Shown here: positions 20,330-42,140 of the stretch, one piece after another | Numbering within the stretch: the stretch's first letter is position 1 | How the letters are laid out: the number at the start of each line of letters is the position of its first letter | From: Paratrimastix pyriformis | Taxonomy: Eukaryota > Preaxostyla > Paratrimastigidae | DNA length: 64,000 nucleotides | NCBI GenBank assembly: GCA_027972325.1 | Contig: JAPMOS010000021.1 | Location: 132,501-196,500, forward strand | Direction: 5' to 3' | Notes under the pieces: generated by a model | Seen by the model: only the letters and a program-made list of their open reading frames with translations | Told to the model about the DNA's origin: nothing | The model's database searches: none | Program-made: the position numbers and the translations under genes

Positions 20330-20890
20330 GAAAAATTTATTACTACTACACCTTACGCTGTCGGCCCAACATCCTCATGCCCCAGAGTTACCTCCAGAGC
20401 ACTCGGAGCGACAGTTGAGAAGTTCGGAAACCAGGTTAATTTTGGTGGGTTAACCTGCTTTAACCTGCTTTTTCAGCTGTTTTTGCTTTTTCGGGCAGCT
20501 GTTTCAGCAGGTGCACCATGGTTTTTTCGGTGAACACCTTGTGTTCAACCACTCGTTGCACCTGCTTCTCGCTTACTTTGAAATAATCATGCCCTTTTCG
20601 GGGCTGAACTTCTCACGGCATCGGCATGTCGACCCGTCCTCCGGTGGGGGAGACGTCCCCAAGGCGCCCCAATTTGCTGCTCTTTGGAGAAGCATTTTTG
20701 GCAGGATTTTGCTTGGTTAACCTGCTTCGCGGAGGAGCGGCCTCAATGAAGCTGCACCTGCTTTTTCGAGAAGCATGTTGTGCCCGCTCCCCATTTTCAC
20801 GACAGGGGGTCAGAAGAAGGTGGCTGACTACAAGGGGCGCCCATCTGTGAAAGGGCACTAGAAACCACGCACACAACCGGGGCCCCGGGC
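20330..20890. other. Intergenic stretch with AACCTGCTTTTTCGG-like words
   Basis: No gene is supported. Short degenerate words recur: TTAACCTGCTTT (20,450, 20,461 and 20,718), CACCTGCTTCTCG and CACCTGCTTTTTCGAGAAGC. The same vocabulary returns at 23,820-23,930, at the far end of the GTGCACC tract, so the two may be the edges of one repetitive domain. Confidence 0.5.
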
Positions 20891-21039
20891 GGGGTGCCAA
20901 TGGGATTGGAGGGTCCCCTTCATGGCCGCCGTCACCCCGGCCGCTGCTCGTCCACGCCGTCCACATCTCGGTCCGCTCTTGGCCCCACCTGCCCCCGGTG
21001 CCGTTGTCCTCATCGCCTTGTTTCTTGTTTCTCTTCTTG

Positions 21040-21660
21040 CAGCAACGTGACGACCGGCGCCGAGGTCATTCCGACGGGCTGGGTCCAGTGTGGCGGCCAC
21101 AGCCACCACCAGAGCCGGATGAGGCGGCCCAGGCGGCTGCGGCCCAGGCGGCTGCGGCCCAGGCGGCTGCGGCCCTAAGCGCGGCCAAGGCGCGACTGGC
21201 CGAGCTGGAGGGCGAGCCGGCCGCGGTGCGGGCGAGGAAGCCGCGACCGAGGCGCCCACGCGAGCCGGGTGGCTGCCCTGGCGGGCGAGCGGGGCCTGCG
21301 GGCCGAGGTGAGCACGGCCACGCGGCGCGGGGCGCAGGCCCGGCAGGCGGCCGGCGAGCTGGCCGCCTGCGCCAAGGTTGTGCAGGCCCAGAGCGAGCAG
21401 CTCGAGGGTGCCCTGGCGGCGGCCGAGGGTGAGTGCGCCCAGCTGCGGGCGGCCCTGGCCGAGGCCCAGTCCGAGGCGGCGCGTGCCCAGTCCGAGGCGC
21501 AGGCGCAGGCGGCGGCGCAGGCCAAGGCGGCGGCCGAGGGTGCCCAGGCAGCGGCGAGCCTGGCCCAGGCGGAGCGTGCGCTGGCCTGGCTGCGGGAGGC
21601 CTGGCAGATGCAGGGCGAGGAGCTGGCCGGCGGCTTCAACGCTACCGATGTGTATCCAAG
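21040..21660 (+). CDS. Ala/Glu/Gln-rich coiled-coil protein, incomplete model
   Basis: Not recognised. One frame gives AAQAAAAQAAAALSAAKARL; after a frame change near 21,250 another gives a long heptad-like segment (AQSEQLEGALAAAEGECAQL, then AEAQSEAARAQSEAQAQAAA). Base composition is strongly G/C at third positions, as expected for a real gene here. Just downstream, in a third frame, a hydrophobic stretch (FRLLVWLFVVPVGVASY, about 21,718-21,770) could be a tail anchor, as in golgins; this is inference. Whether introns or indels separate the frames cannot be settled by eye. It runs straight into the GTGCACC tract. Confidence 0.45.
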
Positions 21661-21775
21661 TGGGCTACCCTCTACGAAGCGCGCACCGGGCTGTGGGGGT
21701 GATCAAGAGTGCTCACCCCTTTCGTCTTCTGGTATGGTTGTTCGTGGTGCCGGTGGGCGTGGCCAGCTACAATGT

Positions 21776-23935
21776 TTGCTGCACCTACTTGGGTGCACCT
21801 GCTGCACCTACTTGGGTGCACCTGCTGCACCTACTTGGGTGCACCTGCTGCACCTGCTGCACCTACTTGGGTGCACCTGCTGCACCTACTTGGGTGCACC
21901 TGCTGCACCTACTTGGGTGCACCTGCTGCACACTTGGGCGCACCTGCCGCACCTGCTGCACCTACTTGGGTGCACCTGCTGCACCTGCTGCACCTACTTG
22001 GGTGCACCTGCTGCACCTGCTGCACCTACTTGGGTGCACCTGCTGCACCTGCTGCACCTACTTGGGTTGTTTTTTCAGCTTGTTCTTGAACCGGCTGCAG
22101 CAGGGTGCACCCCCCGGTTGAGCCGGCTTTTGGTTGCCCGAAGAGCCGCTGCACCCAAGTTGCACCCACAAAAAGCGGATCGCTTCCTGGGTCCTTTCTC
22201 GAGGAACCAATTGGGGGCCGAAAAGGCTTCCCGGGGTTGCACCCGAAGCCCCCCGCTGCAGCCGCTGCACCGCCCCCCGACCGCTTCGCGGGTGCACCCC
22301 CCCGAGGAACCCGTTGCACCCGGCTCATGGGGGAGCCGCTGCACCGAGCTCCACCGGGCAGCGATGCACACGGGGCTGCACCTTGCTCCTCCCCGAGGGT
22401 GCAGGCGGGGTTGTCACCGGGGTGCATGGGGTGGGCGGGGCGTCGGGAGTTGGGAGAAGGAGGATGGGGGAGGGAGGGAGGAGAGGGGTGGCCGAGAGGC
22501 CGCCTGCGTTGGCAGCAAACGGAGCACGGGGAGGGGCCGTAAAGGCCGGGAAGGGGGCGGGGGGGAGGGGAGGGGCAGCTGGAAAGGGGAAAACGTGTTG
22601 GCCGGGGGGCAATTGCCGGAGAAGAACGATGAAAGGGGTGGGGAAAGAAATCTGGAAAGGATGAGGATGCCGGGATGCCGGCCGTGCTGGCGCAATGGGT
22701 GGTGCCGATGCCTTCTCAAACGATTGTGAAAACATACACAAAAGGACGGGAAAACCATTTGTTGGCCCCGTGGGGAACGGCGAAAGGGGTGGCAGAAAAT
22801 GACAGAAAAAACGGCGACTTCCACCCCAGCGGCATGCAGATTGCATGCAAATCTTCGTGGGTTTTTCTGGCCATCCCCCCGTTTTCAGGCCCCCTCGCGT
22901 CATTTTTCCCACCCTGCGAATGGCTGAACGGCATGGGTTTTCACGTTTTTGTTGGGGAAACCCCCCCACTGGAACCACATTTCCCATGAGGAGGAACTTG
23001 CTCCACCCTGCTGCACCCGGGTGCATCCTGTTAAACCCAGTGTTTAAACCGGTGTTCAACCTGATGAATCGCGTTTCTGATGCACCCTGTTTCACCTGTT
23101 GCACCTTGTTGCACCTGTTTTGCAGCCGGCTCCACCCGGTTTTGCAGCCTGTTGAACCGGTTTGTGTTGCACCCTGTTGCACCCTGTTGCCCCCGGTTCA
23201 CCCCTTTCTGCGGCAGCTGTTCAACAGGGTGCACCTTGTTTGAGCGGGTCTGTTGCACCCGGGTGCACCTGGTTTGAGCGGGTGCACCCGCAACTGCTGC
23301 TCCTGTGCTGCACCTGGGTGCACCCGTTGCACCGGTCTGGCTGCACCGGGGCAACCTCGCTTGAGCTGGTTGCACCTGCAGCAGCTGCACCTGGGTGCAC
23401 CGCGTTCACCAGGGTGCACCGGCCAGCTGCTGCACCTGGGTGCACCTGGATGCATCTGTTGCACCCGTTCGGGCTGCACCGGATGCACCGCATTCGAGTG
23501 GGTGCACCCGCCAACTGCTGCACCCCGGATGCAGCCGGGTACAACCGGGTGCTCCCGGTTTCACCCCGTTTGGGCTGCACCGCGTTTGAGCTGGGTGCAC
23601 CCCTTGCGGTGCAGCCGGGTGCCCGCGGGGGCGGCGGCTTCTGAGAGAGCGGCTCTTTTGGGGGCACCCAAGACTGGGTGGAGCGGGGTGCAGCCGGGGA
23701 GGAGCCAAAAAGGGATGCAACCGGCTGCAGCGGGTGCACCCCCCGCGTGCAGCCAGCTTCCCGAAAAGCCTCAAAACGGTTGTACAACCCAACGGTTGTA
23801 CAACCCAACTTTTTCTGCAGCGGGTTAACCGCTTCGCCGAAAAACAGGTTAACTCCTTCGAAAACCTGCTGCACCTGCTTCTCCAAAAACCTGTTTCACC
23901 TGCTCTTCCGAAAAGCAGGTTCACCTGGTCCTTTC
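21776..23935. repeat. GTGCACC-rich low-complexity domain
   Basis: 21,776-22,065 is a 24-bp-type tandem array (TGCACCTACTTGGGTGCACC with extra TGCTGCACC units). From 22,080 to 23,935 the same GTGCACC, GGTTTGAGC and CAACCGG words continue without strict periodicity. A purine-rich island interrupts at about 22,440-22,700. The region contains many copies of the palindrome GTGCAC. No gene is supported in it. Confidence 0.8.
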
Positions 23936-24050
23936 CGTGGGCCCGCCCCACCTGGGGAGGAGCTTGCCCGCCCGAGGAGAAGGCGCACCTCAACATGTTG
24001 CACCTGGTGCAACCCTGCTTTTTGCAAAAACAAAACAGTTTCCGAACTTC

Positions 24051-24480
24051 TCAAGTGTGTGTAGCAGCCAGGGCATCCTCGCCGATGGCCTGGTCGTGCT
24101 GCGAAGGCATCGTGAAAGCGGCCGTCGTGTCCTGGGCCTCATCCTGGGCCTGCGCCCGCGCTTTGCGGCGGGCACGGCGCCCGAGCTTGGGGCCTGCGGA
24201 GATCTCGGCGGCGGAGCGAACGGGAGACGGAAGCTCGTCCCTTGCACTGGTACTGGTGGTGAGTGTGGTGGCGGTGGGGACAGGGGAGGTCCTGCCGGGA
24301 GTGGGAGTCGTGCTGTCCTCCTCTCCGACCACAGCCGAAGCCGTGGCGCTGGCTCCGCTGGCCTGGGCATCGCAAGTTGACGCGCTGCTGATCCGAGCCC
24401 GGTCCACTGGGTCCGAAAAAGTTGCCTTGCGGCTGAGTGGTTTGAAAAGCGGATTAGCGAACTTAACCTCGGTCAGAAAC
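24051..24480 (-). CDS. Possible gene antisense to and upstream of TMA7
   Basis: Not recognised. An open minus-strand frame ends with a stop at 24,051 and reads through a Ser/Thr/Pro/Ala-rich region, a basic patch (KLGRRARRKARAQAQ) and an acidic tail. No clear start is seen, since the frame stays open beyond the TMA7 start on the other strand. Compositional bias alone could keep it open, so it may be spurious. Confidence 0.3.
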
Positions 24481-24481
24481 C

Positions 24482-24796
24482 ATGTCGGTCTGCAGGCTGT
24501 TCGCTCGCATTGTTCCCGCACTGGTCCACTCTTTGGCTCTCCCAGGGCCGTCAAGGTGGCAAGAAGAAGCCTTTGAAGAAGCCGAAGAAGGATGAGGGTC
24601 AGTGCCCACTTTTCCCAGCCTGCATACCATCTCTCTCCTTTTGTCCCCTTCAGGCGAGATGGACGATGCCGATCGCGAGCGCATCCAAAAGCAGCGCGAA
24701 GAAGCTGCCGCGATTCGTGCTCTGGCTGCCAAGGCCGCGGGCCACGGTCCCTTCACTGTCGGCGGTCTCAAGCACAGCACCGGCGGTCGCAAGTGA
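24482..24796 (+). CDS. TMA7: TMA7, translation machinery-associated protein 7
   Basis: TMA7 is a tiny, highly basic protein that associates with ribosomes in fungi and animals. Three exons, 24,482-24,487, 24,546-24,597 and 24,654-24,796, give 66 aa. The first exon codes only Met-Ser; the second GRQGGKKKPLKKPKKDEG; the third starts EMDDADRERIQKQREE and ends AAKAAGHGPFTVGGLKHSTG then GRK and TGA. This matches the family from end to end (MSG-x-GGKKKPLK at the start, KAAGKGP and a GG-K-KSG-like end), and the family length is about 64. Both donors are GTC (GTCTGC, GTCAGT). The two-codon first exon explains why the complete protein is not visible as a single frame. Confidence 0.95.
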
Positions 24797-25560
24797 TGTG
24801 AGCACTTGGGGACACCTTTCTCTTTGGTCTGCTCCCAGTTAATTCTGACCATCAGTATCATAATCGTCTTTGCAGGCTCCTCTCGGAATTCGGCGTTTGC
24901 GCCACGCAATATCTATCCCTAAATCGAAACATCTCTTTTTTCGAGAAGATATTCGCGGTTCCTCCAGATTCCAATCCTCATGTTATGAGCAAACGAATAC
25001 GGTTCGTAGCGATCCACGAAGAATCACTTTCAAACTGCGAAATCATTCATACATACACTCCGAATCCCAGCACCTCGTGATCTCGATTCGCCGCACCTCA
25101 TTCTCACAGCATCTGAATGGGCTCTGCCTCTTTGGAGAACAGAAACCGAGAAAGAAAACGCATGGAGGTGGTTTGTTGGTAGAAGTCCTGATTGTCAGTC
25201 GGTAGCTCGGGGTGGTGGTGGTGGTGGTGGTTGGCGCATGACTTCACATCACCCCATCACCCCGCCTGTTTGCACCACCCCGACCCACCTCCATGCCACC
25301 CTTGCTCCCTTTCCTGCCCCCACCCCTCGCCGAAGAGCGGCCGTGGCGCTGGAGGGTGCTGGGGCCGTGGCTACGAGGGACATGCACTGGACGGACACCC
25401 GCCGACCCTGCGGCAAGCAGGCGGCGGTGGCTCCAACCGGAGTAATGGGGATGATGTCCGTCAGCACTATGATGGGGCTGGTGTGTCCCAGGCGGAGCTG
25501 CCTGCGAACCCGAACGGGAACCCCACATGGCCGGGGCGGGGGGCGGAGGGCGGAGGGCGA
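24797..25560. other. Intergenic region after TMA7
   Basis: 24,800-25,190 is less GC-rich, as expected for TMA7 3' UTR and spacer. From 25,210 it becomes GC-rich with short GGT runs. I see no domain, RNA gene or clear repeat here. Confidence 0.5.
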
Positions 25561-25982
25561 CCGGTGGGGGACTTTTGGCGGATATATTGGGCAAATAAAA
25601 TCAAATCCTCGGATCCGAGATTACTATTTCTCATTAGGGGAGGGGACAGCCTTCTTCGCATCGGCGAAGGGGAGCGGAGATTTGGAACGGGTGGGATGCC
25701 GAGGCCCTGGGCGAGGACGGAAGGGAAAGGGAAGGGGCTCATCAACTGTTGAATCCGAAGCTCGGGGGAGGAGGGAGGGAGGGAGGGAGGGAGGGAGGGA
25801 GGGAGAGGGAGGGGAGGGAGGGAGGGAGGGGAGGGAGAGGGAGGGAGGGAGGAGGGAGGGAGGTGGAGGTGGAGGTGGAGGTGGGGGGAGGAGGAGGGAG
25901 GAGGTGGAGGAAGGGGGGTGGAGGTGGAGGCAGAGGTGGAGGTGGAGGGGGAGGAGAGGAAGTCATGGAGCAGACCGGCACC
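25560..25982. repeat. Duplicated gene flank and GGGAGG/GGTGGA microsatellite
   Basis: 25,560-25,745 resembles, in inverted orientation, the downstream flank of the F-box-like copy at 17.5-17.9 kb (shared GGCGGATATATTGG-type and GGAAGG words). 25,768-25,960 is a GGGA/GGAGGT purine tract. It lies just downstream of the F-box-like gene on the minus strand. Confidence 0.75.
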
Positions 25983-28359
25983 TCATCCTGGTTCAGCATC
26001 AGCAGCCTTCGGGACCCGGTTCAACCAGGGAAATCGCTCATGCAGCGCCCGGGACACGTACTCGTCCTCAATATGCAGGTAGGGCGGGGTGCACCCTCCG
26101 GCCGGCCGGGTGAGCTCGCACATCCCCGAACAGAAGTATTGAGCAGACAGGATCTCCAGCCGCGGGCAGTCGAGCACCATCGATTGGAAATGGACCTCCC
26201 CCAGGACCAGCCGTGTGAGGGCCGGGCAGGCCAGGACCACGTCGGACGCGGACATGAACCAGTCCAGGCGGAGATCGGTCAGTCGGGGCAGCCGACTCAG
26301 GGCCGCGGCCAGCTGGGGCCAGGCGGGGAAGACCCCCAGCAGGCTGACCCGGCGTAGGCGGGCCCCGAGCAGCTCCACCGGCCCGGCGGCATCCTCCAAG
26401 TACGGCTCGCATTCCCAGGGCAGCGGTGGGCGAGGTTTGGGTTCGGTCCGAACGGAGAGACTGAGGCTGACCAGGGGTGGGACCGGGCCCTCCGGGTCGG
26501 CCAGGCCGAGGCTGGCGAGCTGGCCCATGTGTAGGCGGAGCGCCATCAGGGCAGGGCAGCGGAGGGCCACTCGGACTTTGAAGTCAAATTGGTCGGGCGC
26601 ATCAATGGCAAGCGAACGGAGCCCGGGACCATCCACCACCAGCTTCTGTTCATGCACACCGATGCGCATCTCCAGCCGTTCAAGCTGGGCGGGCAGCCGC
26701 AGGGTGCTGCCCTCCCCGGATGGGAAGCAATGACTGGGCAGGATTCCCGTGGCCAAGGAGATGGCCAGATGGGTCAGCGAGTTGGACGAGAGAAGCCGAC
26801 CCAAGAGGGCCGGCTCAGCGACGAAGACTTCGGGCGACAGATCGCGCAGCCGGGGCGCCACGTCCAGGATCTGCTGCGGAATTGGTGACCCATTGTACTG
26901 ATACGGCACATGCACCCGGGTCAGGTTGGGCATGGCCGTGGCCCGAATGGGTCACGCCCCTCGGGAATCCCTCGATGGAGGACAGCTGAGGGCAATCCAT
27001 CATCAGCCCCCCGAGGGAAGGGCAAGGATAGGTTATGGCGCCCTCAGGCAGGGCGAGCTTCTCCAGGCGCGGGCAGGCCAGTTCCAGGGCGATCAAATCC
27101 AGAGGAATGTGGTGGACAGCGAGGTGCAGGGTGCGGGGACGCCGGCCAGCGACGCGAATCGTGCTGATTGTGCTGATGTCATGGTCTCCTCCAAGATCGA
27201 CCGTGAGGTGCTCCAGCCGGTCCAACAGTCCAGGCGTCAGGCACGCAATGACGACACCGGGGGAGGGCGGCGCCCCACCGCGAACGCCATTCATGGTCAC
27301 CGTGAGGGCGGTCAGGTGGGGCAGTCTGCTCAGCGGATCGAGAAGCATCGAGGCCTGAATTGGCCCTTCAGCGCGCCCGTCACAATCGGCTGCGAGGAGC
27401 ACGGTGCGAAGAGTATTCATATTGGCGTCGAGAAGCCTGCCAAATGTCGCTGCCGTGGAAGGGTTGCACCACAGGGACACCTGGAGGGTCTCCAGCCGGC
27501 AGAGGCCCGCAACGCCAGCCAGACCCGGAGAAGTGTCGGAGAGACGCAGGCGGAGCTGGGTCAGCCGTGAGGCGACGACGGAGTGCAAGAGAGTGTCCGG
27601 GCACCAGCCCAAGGTCAGCCGTTGCACGGAGGTCAGGCTTTCGAGGAAGTGCGCACTGAGCTGCGACGATTTCATGTCGGGGACCTGGAGATCCGTGAGC
27701 TGGCCCGCGATCGGCAGCAGGTCGTCTGCTGTCAAGCCGGGAAGCTGCATGGTGTGGTGCAACGCTCGAAGTCGGGGACAGGACCGGCTCAAGGCACCCA
27801 GAAAAGAACAGAAGCCCCGGTGAAGGTAAGCGGCCATGGCATCCTTCTGGTGCCACCAGGTGTGCCGGGACAAGTCTGGCCCGCCCAGGTGGAGCTCCTC
27901 CAGGCCGGGCAGGCAGCCCACGATGTTCGGCAGCGTCGGCATCAAGACGGCGGCTGCGGGGACCTTGAGGACGGCCAGGTGGTCGTGCCCGGTGAAGGCC
28001 TCGCTCACCCAGGGGGCACCGATGACCTCCTCGCGATGGCAGATGGAGGGGTCGATTTCGGCGGGGAGGGTCAGCTCGACCAGGCCCTTGCAGGGGCCCA
28101 CCAGGGCAGCCAAAGCGTCGGGAGTGGGGAAGACGCCCTCGGGAACCAGCTCGTCGTCGTCGCCGCCGAAGATGAAGGACAGCTCGCGGGGGGTGCCCCG
28201 GACGGCGGTGCGGGTGGCCCGGCACAGACTCAACAGCCGCAGATACGTGCGTAAGGGTGACGCAGATGCATCCACCACGACCGACAGGAGTTCAGGGGGC
28301 AGGCGTAGAAGAAGCAGCGGGCCATCAACAGCAGAGGGAAAGATATCCTGTTCCATCAT
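25983..28359 (-). CDS. F-box/LRR-like protein, one frameshift
   Basis: From ATG-ATG at 28,359 a frame runs to about 26,930 with an F-box-like start (LLLRLPPELLSVVVDASASP, YLRLLSLCRATRTAV) followed by loose leucine-rich repeats (LEHLTVDLGGDHDIS, LRTLHLAVHHIP, RLEKLALP). The C-terminal third is in another frame (26,930-25,983; LERLEMRIGVHEQKL, LRRVSLLGVFPAWPQL). The inverted partner reads CCCAATTCCGGG where this copy reads CCCATTCGGG, so two bases are missing here. The protein would be roughly 790 aa if intact. It is either a young pseudogene or an assembly error. The SCF-receptor role is inferred from the family; the F-box match is moderate. Confidence 0.65.
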
Positions 28360-29187
28360 CTCAGCATCAACAACAACACTCCTCTTTTGTTGTTGGTGGT
28401 TTTTTCCTTTTTCAGAATGGAAAAAATCAGGCGTCATGAAAAATCAACGAGAACAGACACCGAAACGCGAATCCGGCTCCTATGGTCGGAAAAACCCTGC
28501 GCAGGCAGGTAAAACCGCGAAGCGGTTTATCAAAAATGAAAGCCGACCTTGTTTTTTTTTTTTTGATCATTTGGCCCGCATCAATTCTGTCCAAAAACTC
28601 GCATTCACCTTCCTGGCGACCGAGAGGATGCGACTGGCTCAGCGTAGAGAAGGACTTCCAGAACCACCACCACCAACTGAGTATCGCCTCACACGAGGCG
28701 GCACTGGCACTTTGGAGGGGGTGGCCCCCACTTGGTTATATACACCCACACCTCGCCAATCAATCATCCAAAACAGAATCGACGATCGAAAGGCAGATAT
28801 GACGCACGAAAAAATGGCGCACGACGAGTGAATCCAGAGAAACGTGTCTGCAGGGGTCCGGCAGTCTCGTCTCACCAAAAAATGGGGAAGCGAGGCGGCA
28901 GGGAATGGGGGTTGAGGACAGCGACATGATCGAAGGATGACGCAGGTGTTATTGAGGGGGCTGCAACTCTTCCCCGGTGATGTCGACAGCGGCGGAAAAC
29001 AGATGTCCACCACCGCTGCAGCAGCTGAGAATGTTCGGATGGCCACCAACCACAACCCGCGGCGGGTCATGGGGTGTGTCGAGTGGCTCTCACCTCAGGG
29101 CAGGCCGTCCCCGATGGTCAAAATGTCGTGTCATTGCCGGGACATAAGCATCAGGGCTGGGTGGGGGTGGGGGGTGGGGTTGAATGA
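28360..29187. other. Intergenic region, no gene supported
   Basis: Mixed-composition DNA between the F-box-like gene and the small gene ending near 29,190, probably including the promoter of the former. A word GCCTCACACGAGGCGGCA at about 28,685 resembles motifs at 47,225 and 56,953. No RNA gene is recognised. Confidence 0.5.
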
Positions 29188-29189
29188 TC

Positions 29190-29761
29190 AAAGATAAGAT
29201 CGTGCAGGCGTTTTCAAAAGAGGCCGCCCACAGCCCACAGCCACAGCCGCAGCAGCAATGCCAAGCGGGTTGCAAGGAGGGATGATCCCGGCGGAGCGCA
29301 GACCGTTCTGTAGCAGGAAGACACCTTGGGAGATTCGCCGCTTGGCGAGCGCGGCGGCGACTGCCCGGGCGACACTTACCTGTCCCCCCAAAATTCAAAA
29401 AAAAACTCATCATCATCCAATCATCAACCAATCGTCATCATCCCATCTATCATCATCCAATCATCACCTCCTCATCATACAATCATCCTCATCATACAAT
29501 CATTATCATCCCTTCAACATCATCAACATCATCAACATCATCATCCCAACCACCACCACAGACAGACCACCAGGGTGGGGGGTCAGGCGGATGATGATGA
29601 TCATCATCATCAACATCATCCATCATCCATCATCCATCATCCATCATCCATCATCCATCATCCATCATCCATCATCCATCATCCAGTCATCATCATCCAG
29701 TCGTCGTCGGCGTCGTCGGCGTCATCAACATCATCCAGCCATCATCATCATCATCATCCAG

Positions 29762-29808
<47 letters not shown>

Positions 29809-29946
29809 CCATCATCATCCAGCCATCATCATCCAGCCATCATCATCATCATCCAGTCATCATCATCATCATCCAGTCATCATCAACATCAACATCATCA
29901 ACATCATCATCATCATCATCATCATCCAGTCATCATCCAGTCATCC

Positions 29947-30038
<92 letters not shown>

Positions 30039-30926
30039 GCAGCAGCAGACCACCAGGGTGGCGCGTGGGGTCAGGCGGATAATGTGGGTCCGAGTGCGGG
30101 CCGCCTCCAGGACACATTCCAGAGCAGCCTCGTTCCGGTCCGAGAAGGCCACTGGACCGGCCACCCGGGGGCAGGGAAGGATGGGACGCGACGAGGGTGG
30201 ATGGTGCGTATGTGAGGAGGAGTGCGCCGAGGCAGTGAGTGGGTGACGTGTCACGACAGAAGGGGAAAAGGAGTGGTGGCGGGCATGTTTGTGTGTGTGT
30301 GTGTGTGGGGGGGAGGGCGGATCACAGCAGATAAAACCCCTGGGGCTGCTGCAGGCAACACCAGCCCCCAAGAGGGGCCCCAACCCCGGGGTGTGTCGTG
30401 TAAAGAAGGAACGAAGTAACGGGGAAATAAAAGTGTGTGTGTGTGTGTGGGGGGAGCTACAGACTGATATGGGCCGAGGCGTTCAGTAGTGTCCGCAGGT
30501 TGGCTTCCAACCGGAGCGTGTCCGGGGTGTTTCCAAAGTAGATATTCTCCCCACTGGAGGCCCCCGTGTGGATCAGGAATGCGCTCTGGATTCCGCGGTG
30601 CTGGACCACTATATGGGGCGGTGGAGATAGCGGGTATAACCCCATGGGTTGAGTCGACACCACACAGACATCCGTGGAGAACCGCGTGAATGACCCGCTG
30701 CATGATCAGCGGGAAGTTTGCCCCGAATTCGCGTTGAATGGCGTCCTGAAGGGAAAAAAAAACGAGAATGGTGGGGTGTGTTACCCCGGGGAGGAGGAGA
30801 CACATCCCAGACCTTCTGGTCGAGGGTGTGGGTGGGGAAGAGCTCGACAAAGACACGCATCATCTCAGCCGCGAGAATGCGCCCGAACTCGGGACCCTGA
30901 TCGAACAGAATGATGAGATGGATCAT
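29190..30926 (-). CDS. Unrecognised small protein, five-exon model
   Basis: ATG at 30,926. Exons about 30,926-30,813 (MIHLIILFDQGPEFGRILAA, DQK), 30,746-30,672 (DAIQREFGANFPLIMQRVIH), 30,622-30,493 (VQHRGIQSAFLIHTGASSGE, then NIYFGNTPDTLRLEANLR), 30,152-30,055 (AFSDRNEAALECVLEAARTR) and 29,385-29,190 (ISQGVFLLQNGLRSAGIIPP), with a TGA at the end. The junctions keep phase and the donors are GTC-type. The predicted protein, of roughly 200 aa, has amphipathic helices followed by alternating strand-like segments; a longin or roadblock-type fold is conceivable but I do not recognise the family. Short sequences around the fourth exon's donor are duplicated at 29,562. Confidence 0.6.
29405..30045. 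repeat. TCATCA/CATCCA tract in an intron, with a copied exon edge
   Basis: TCATCATCCAATCATC, CATCATCCAT and CATCATCCAGT blocks. At 29,562-29,595 lies a copy of the exon edge found at 30,045-30,083 (shared GACCACCAGGGTGG and GGTCAGGCGGAT words), that is, the 3' end of the exon with its donor. Confidence 0.9.
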
Positions 30927-31563
30927 CGCATGGGATGGGGGCGGCAGACGTCGGAGGCGTCGTGAAATATTAACACGGCAAGATTTCTGTCTTTCAAACA
31001 GATCGAAATCGCCACTGCCGAAACGCTGTGAAGTCAGTCAGTGAGCTATGAGGCAGACCATTTCGAAACTCGACATAGATTGGGGTGACGAAATTGAGGG
31101 CTTGTGCGCAAGCATCAAGCAGGGCGCCAACAAGTTGCCCGATCAAGTTTGACTAGGCCAGAACCAAAAACATGAATTAATGAAAGGCAAGCGGTCTGAC
31201 GGACGTTGGGCAAATGGTGAAGAAAGTCCTGCTTAAAGAAAATAATGCCCGAAGTTTTCATCACAATGACATGTTTGAGCATGCGGCGGCAAACAAAACG
31301 TCTCCTTCCTCTGAAAAAATAGTCAATTCACCCAATGGGGCGAGACCAACTAATCGCACAAACATTCGGATTGACGGGAGAGCGATCATTGGACATACCG
31401 AGAGTGAAATGGGAAATAAACACGTGTTCCGGTTACTTTTTGCGGCGAGGGTGTGCCGCCTGGACCTATTAAGTCTTTGAACGTTTTGAGCAGCAAAGAG
31501 GTTCTGCACAATTCTTGCCACAGGAGCAGCGCAATTATTGGGGTGGTTGGTCACTCACCTGAA
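30927..31563. other. Intergenic spacer between two minus-strand genes
   Basis: AT-richer than its surroundings, with short spurious ORFs only. It should contain the promoter of the small gene (right of 30,926) and the 3' end of RINT1 (left of 31,564). No repeats or RNA genes are seen. Confidence 0.6.
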
Positions 31564-42140
<10,577 letters not shown>

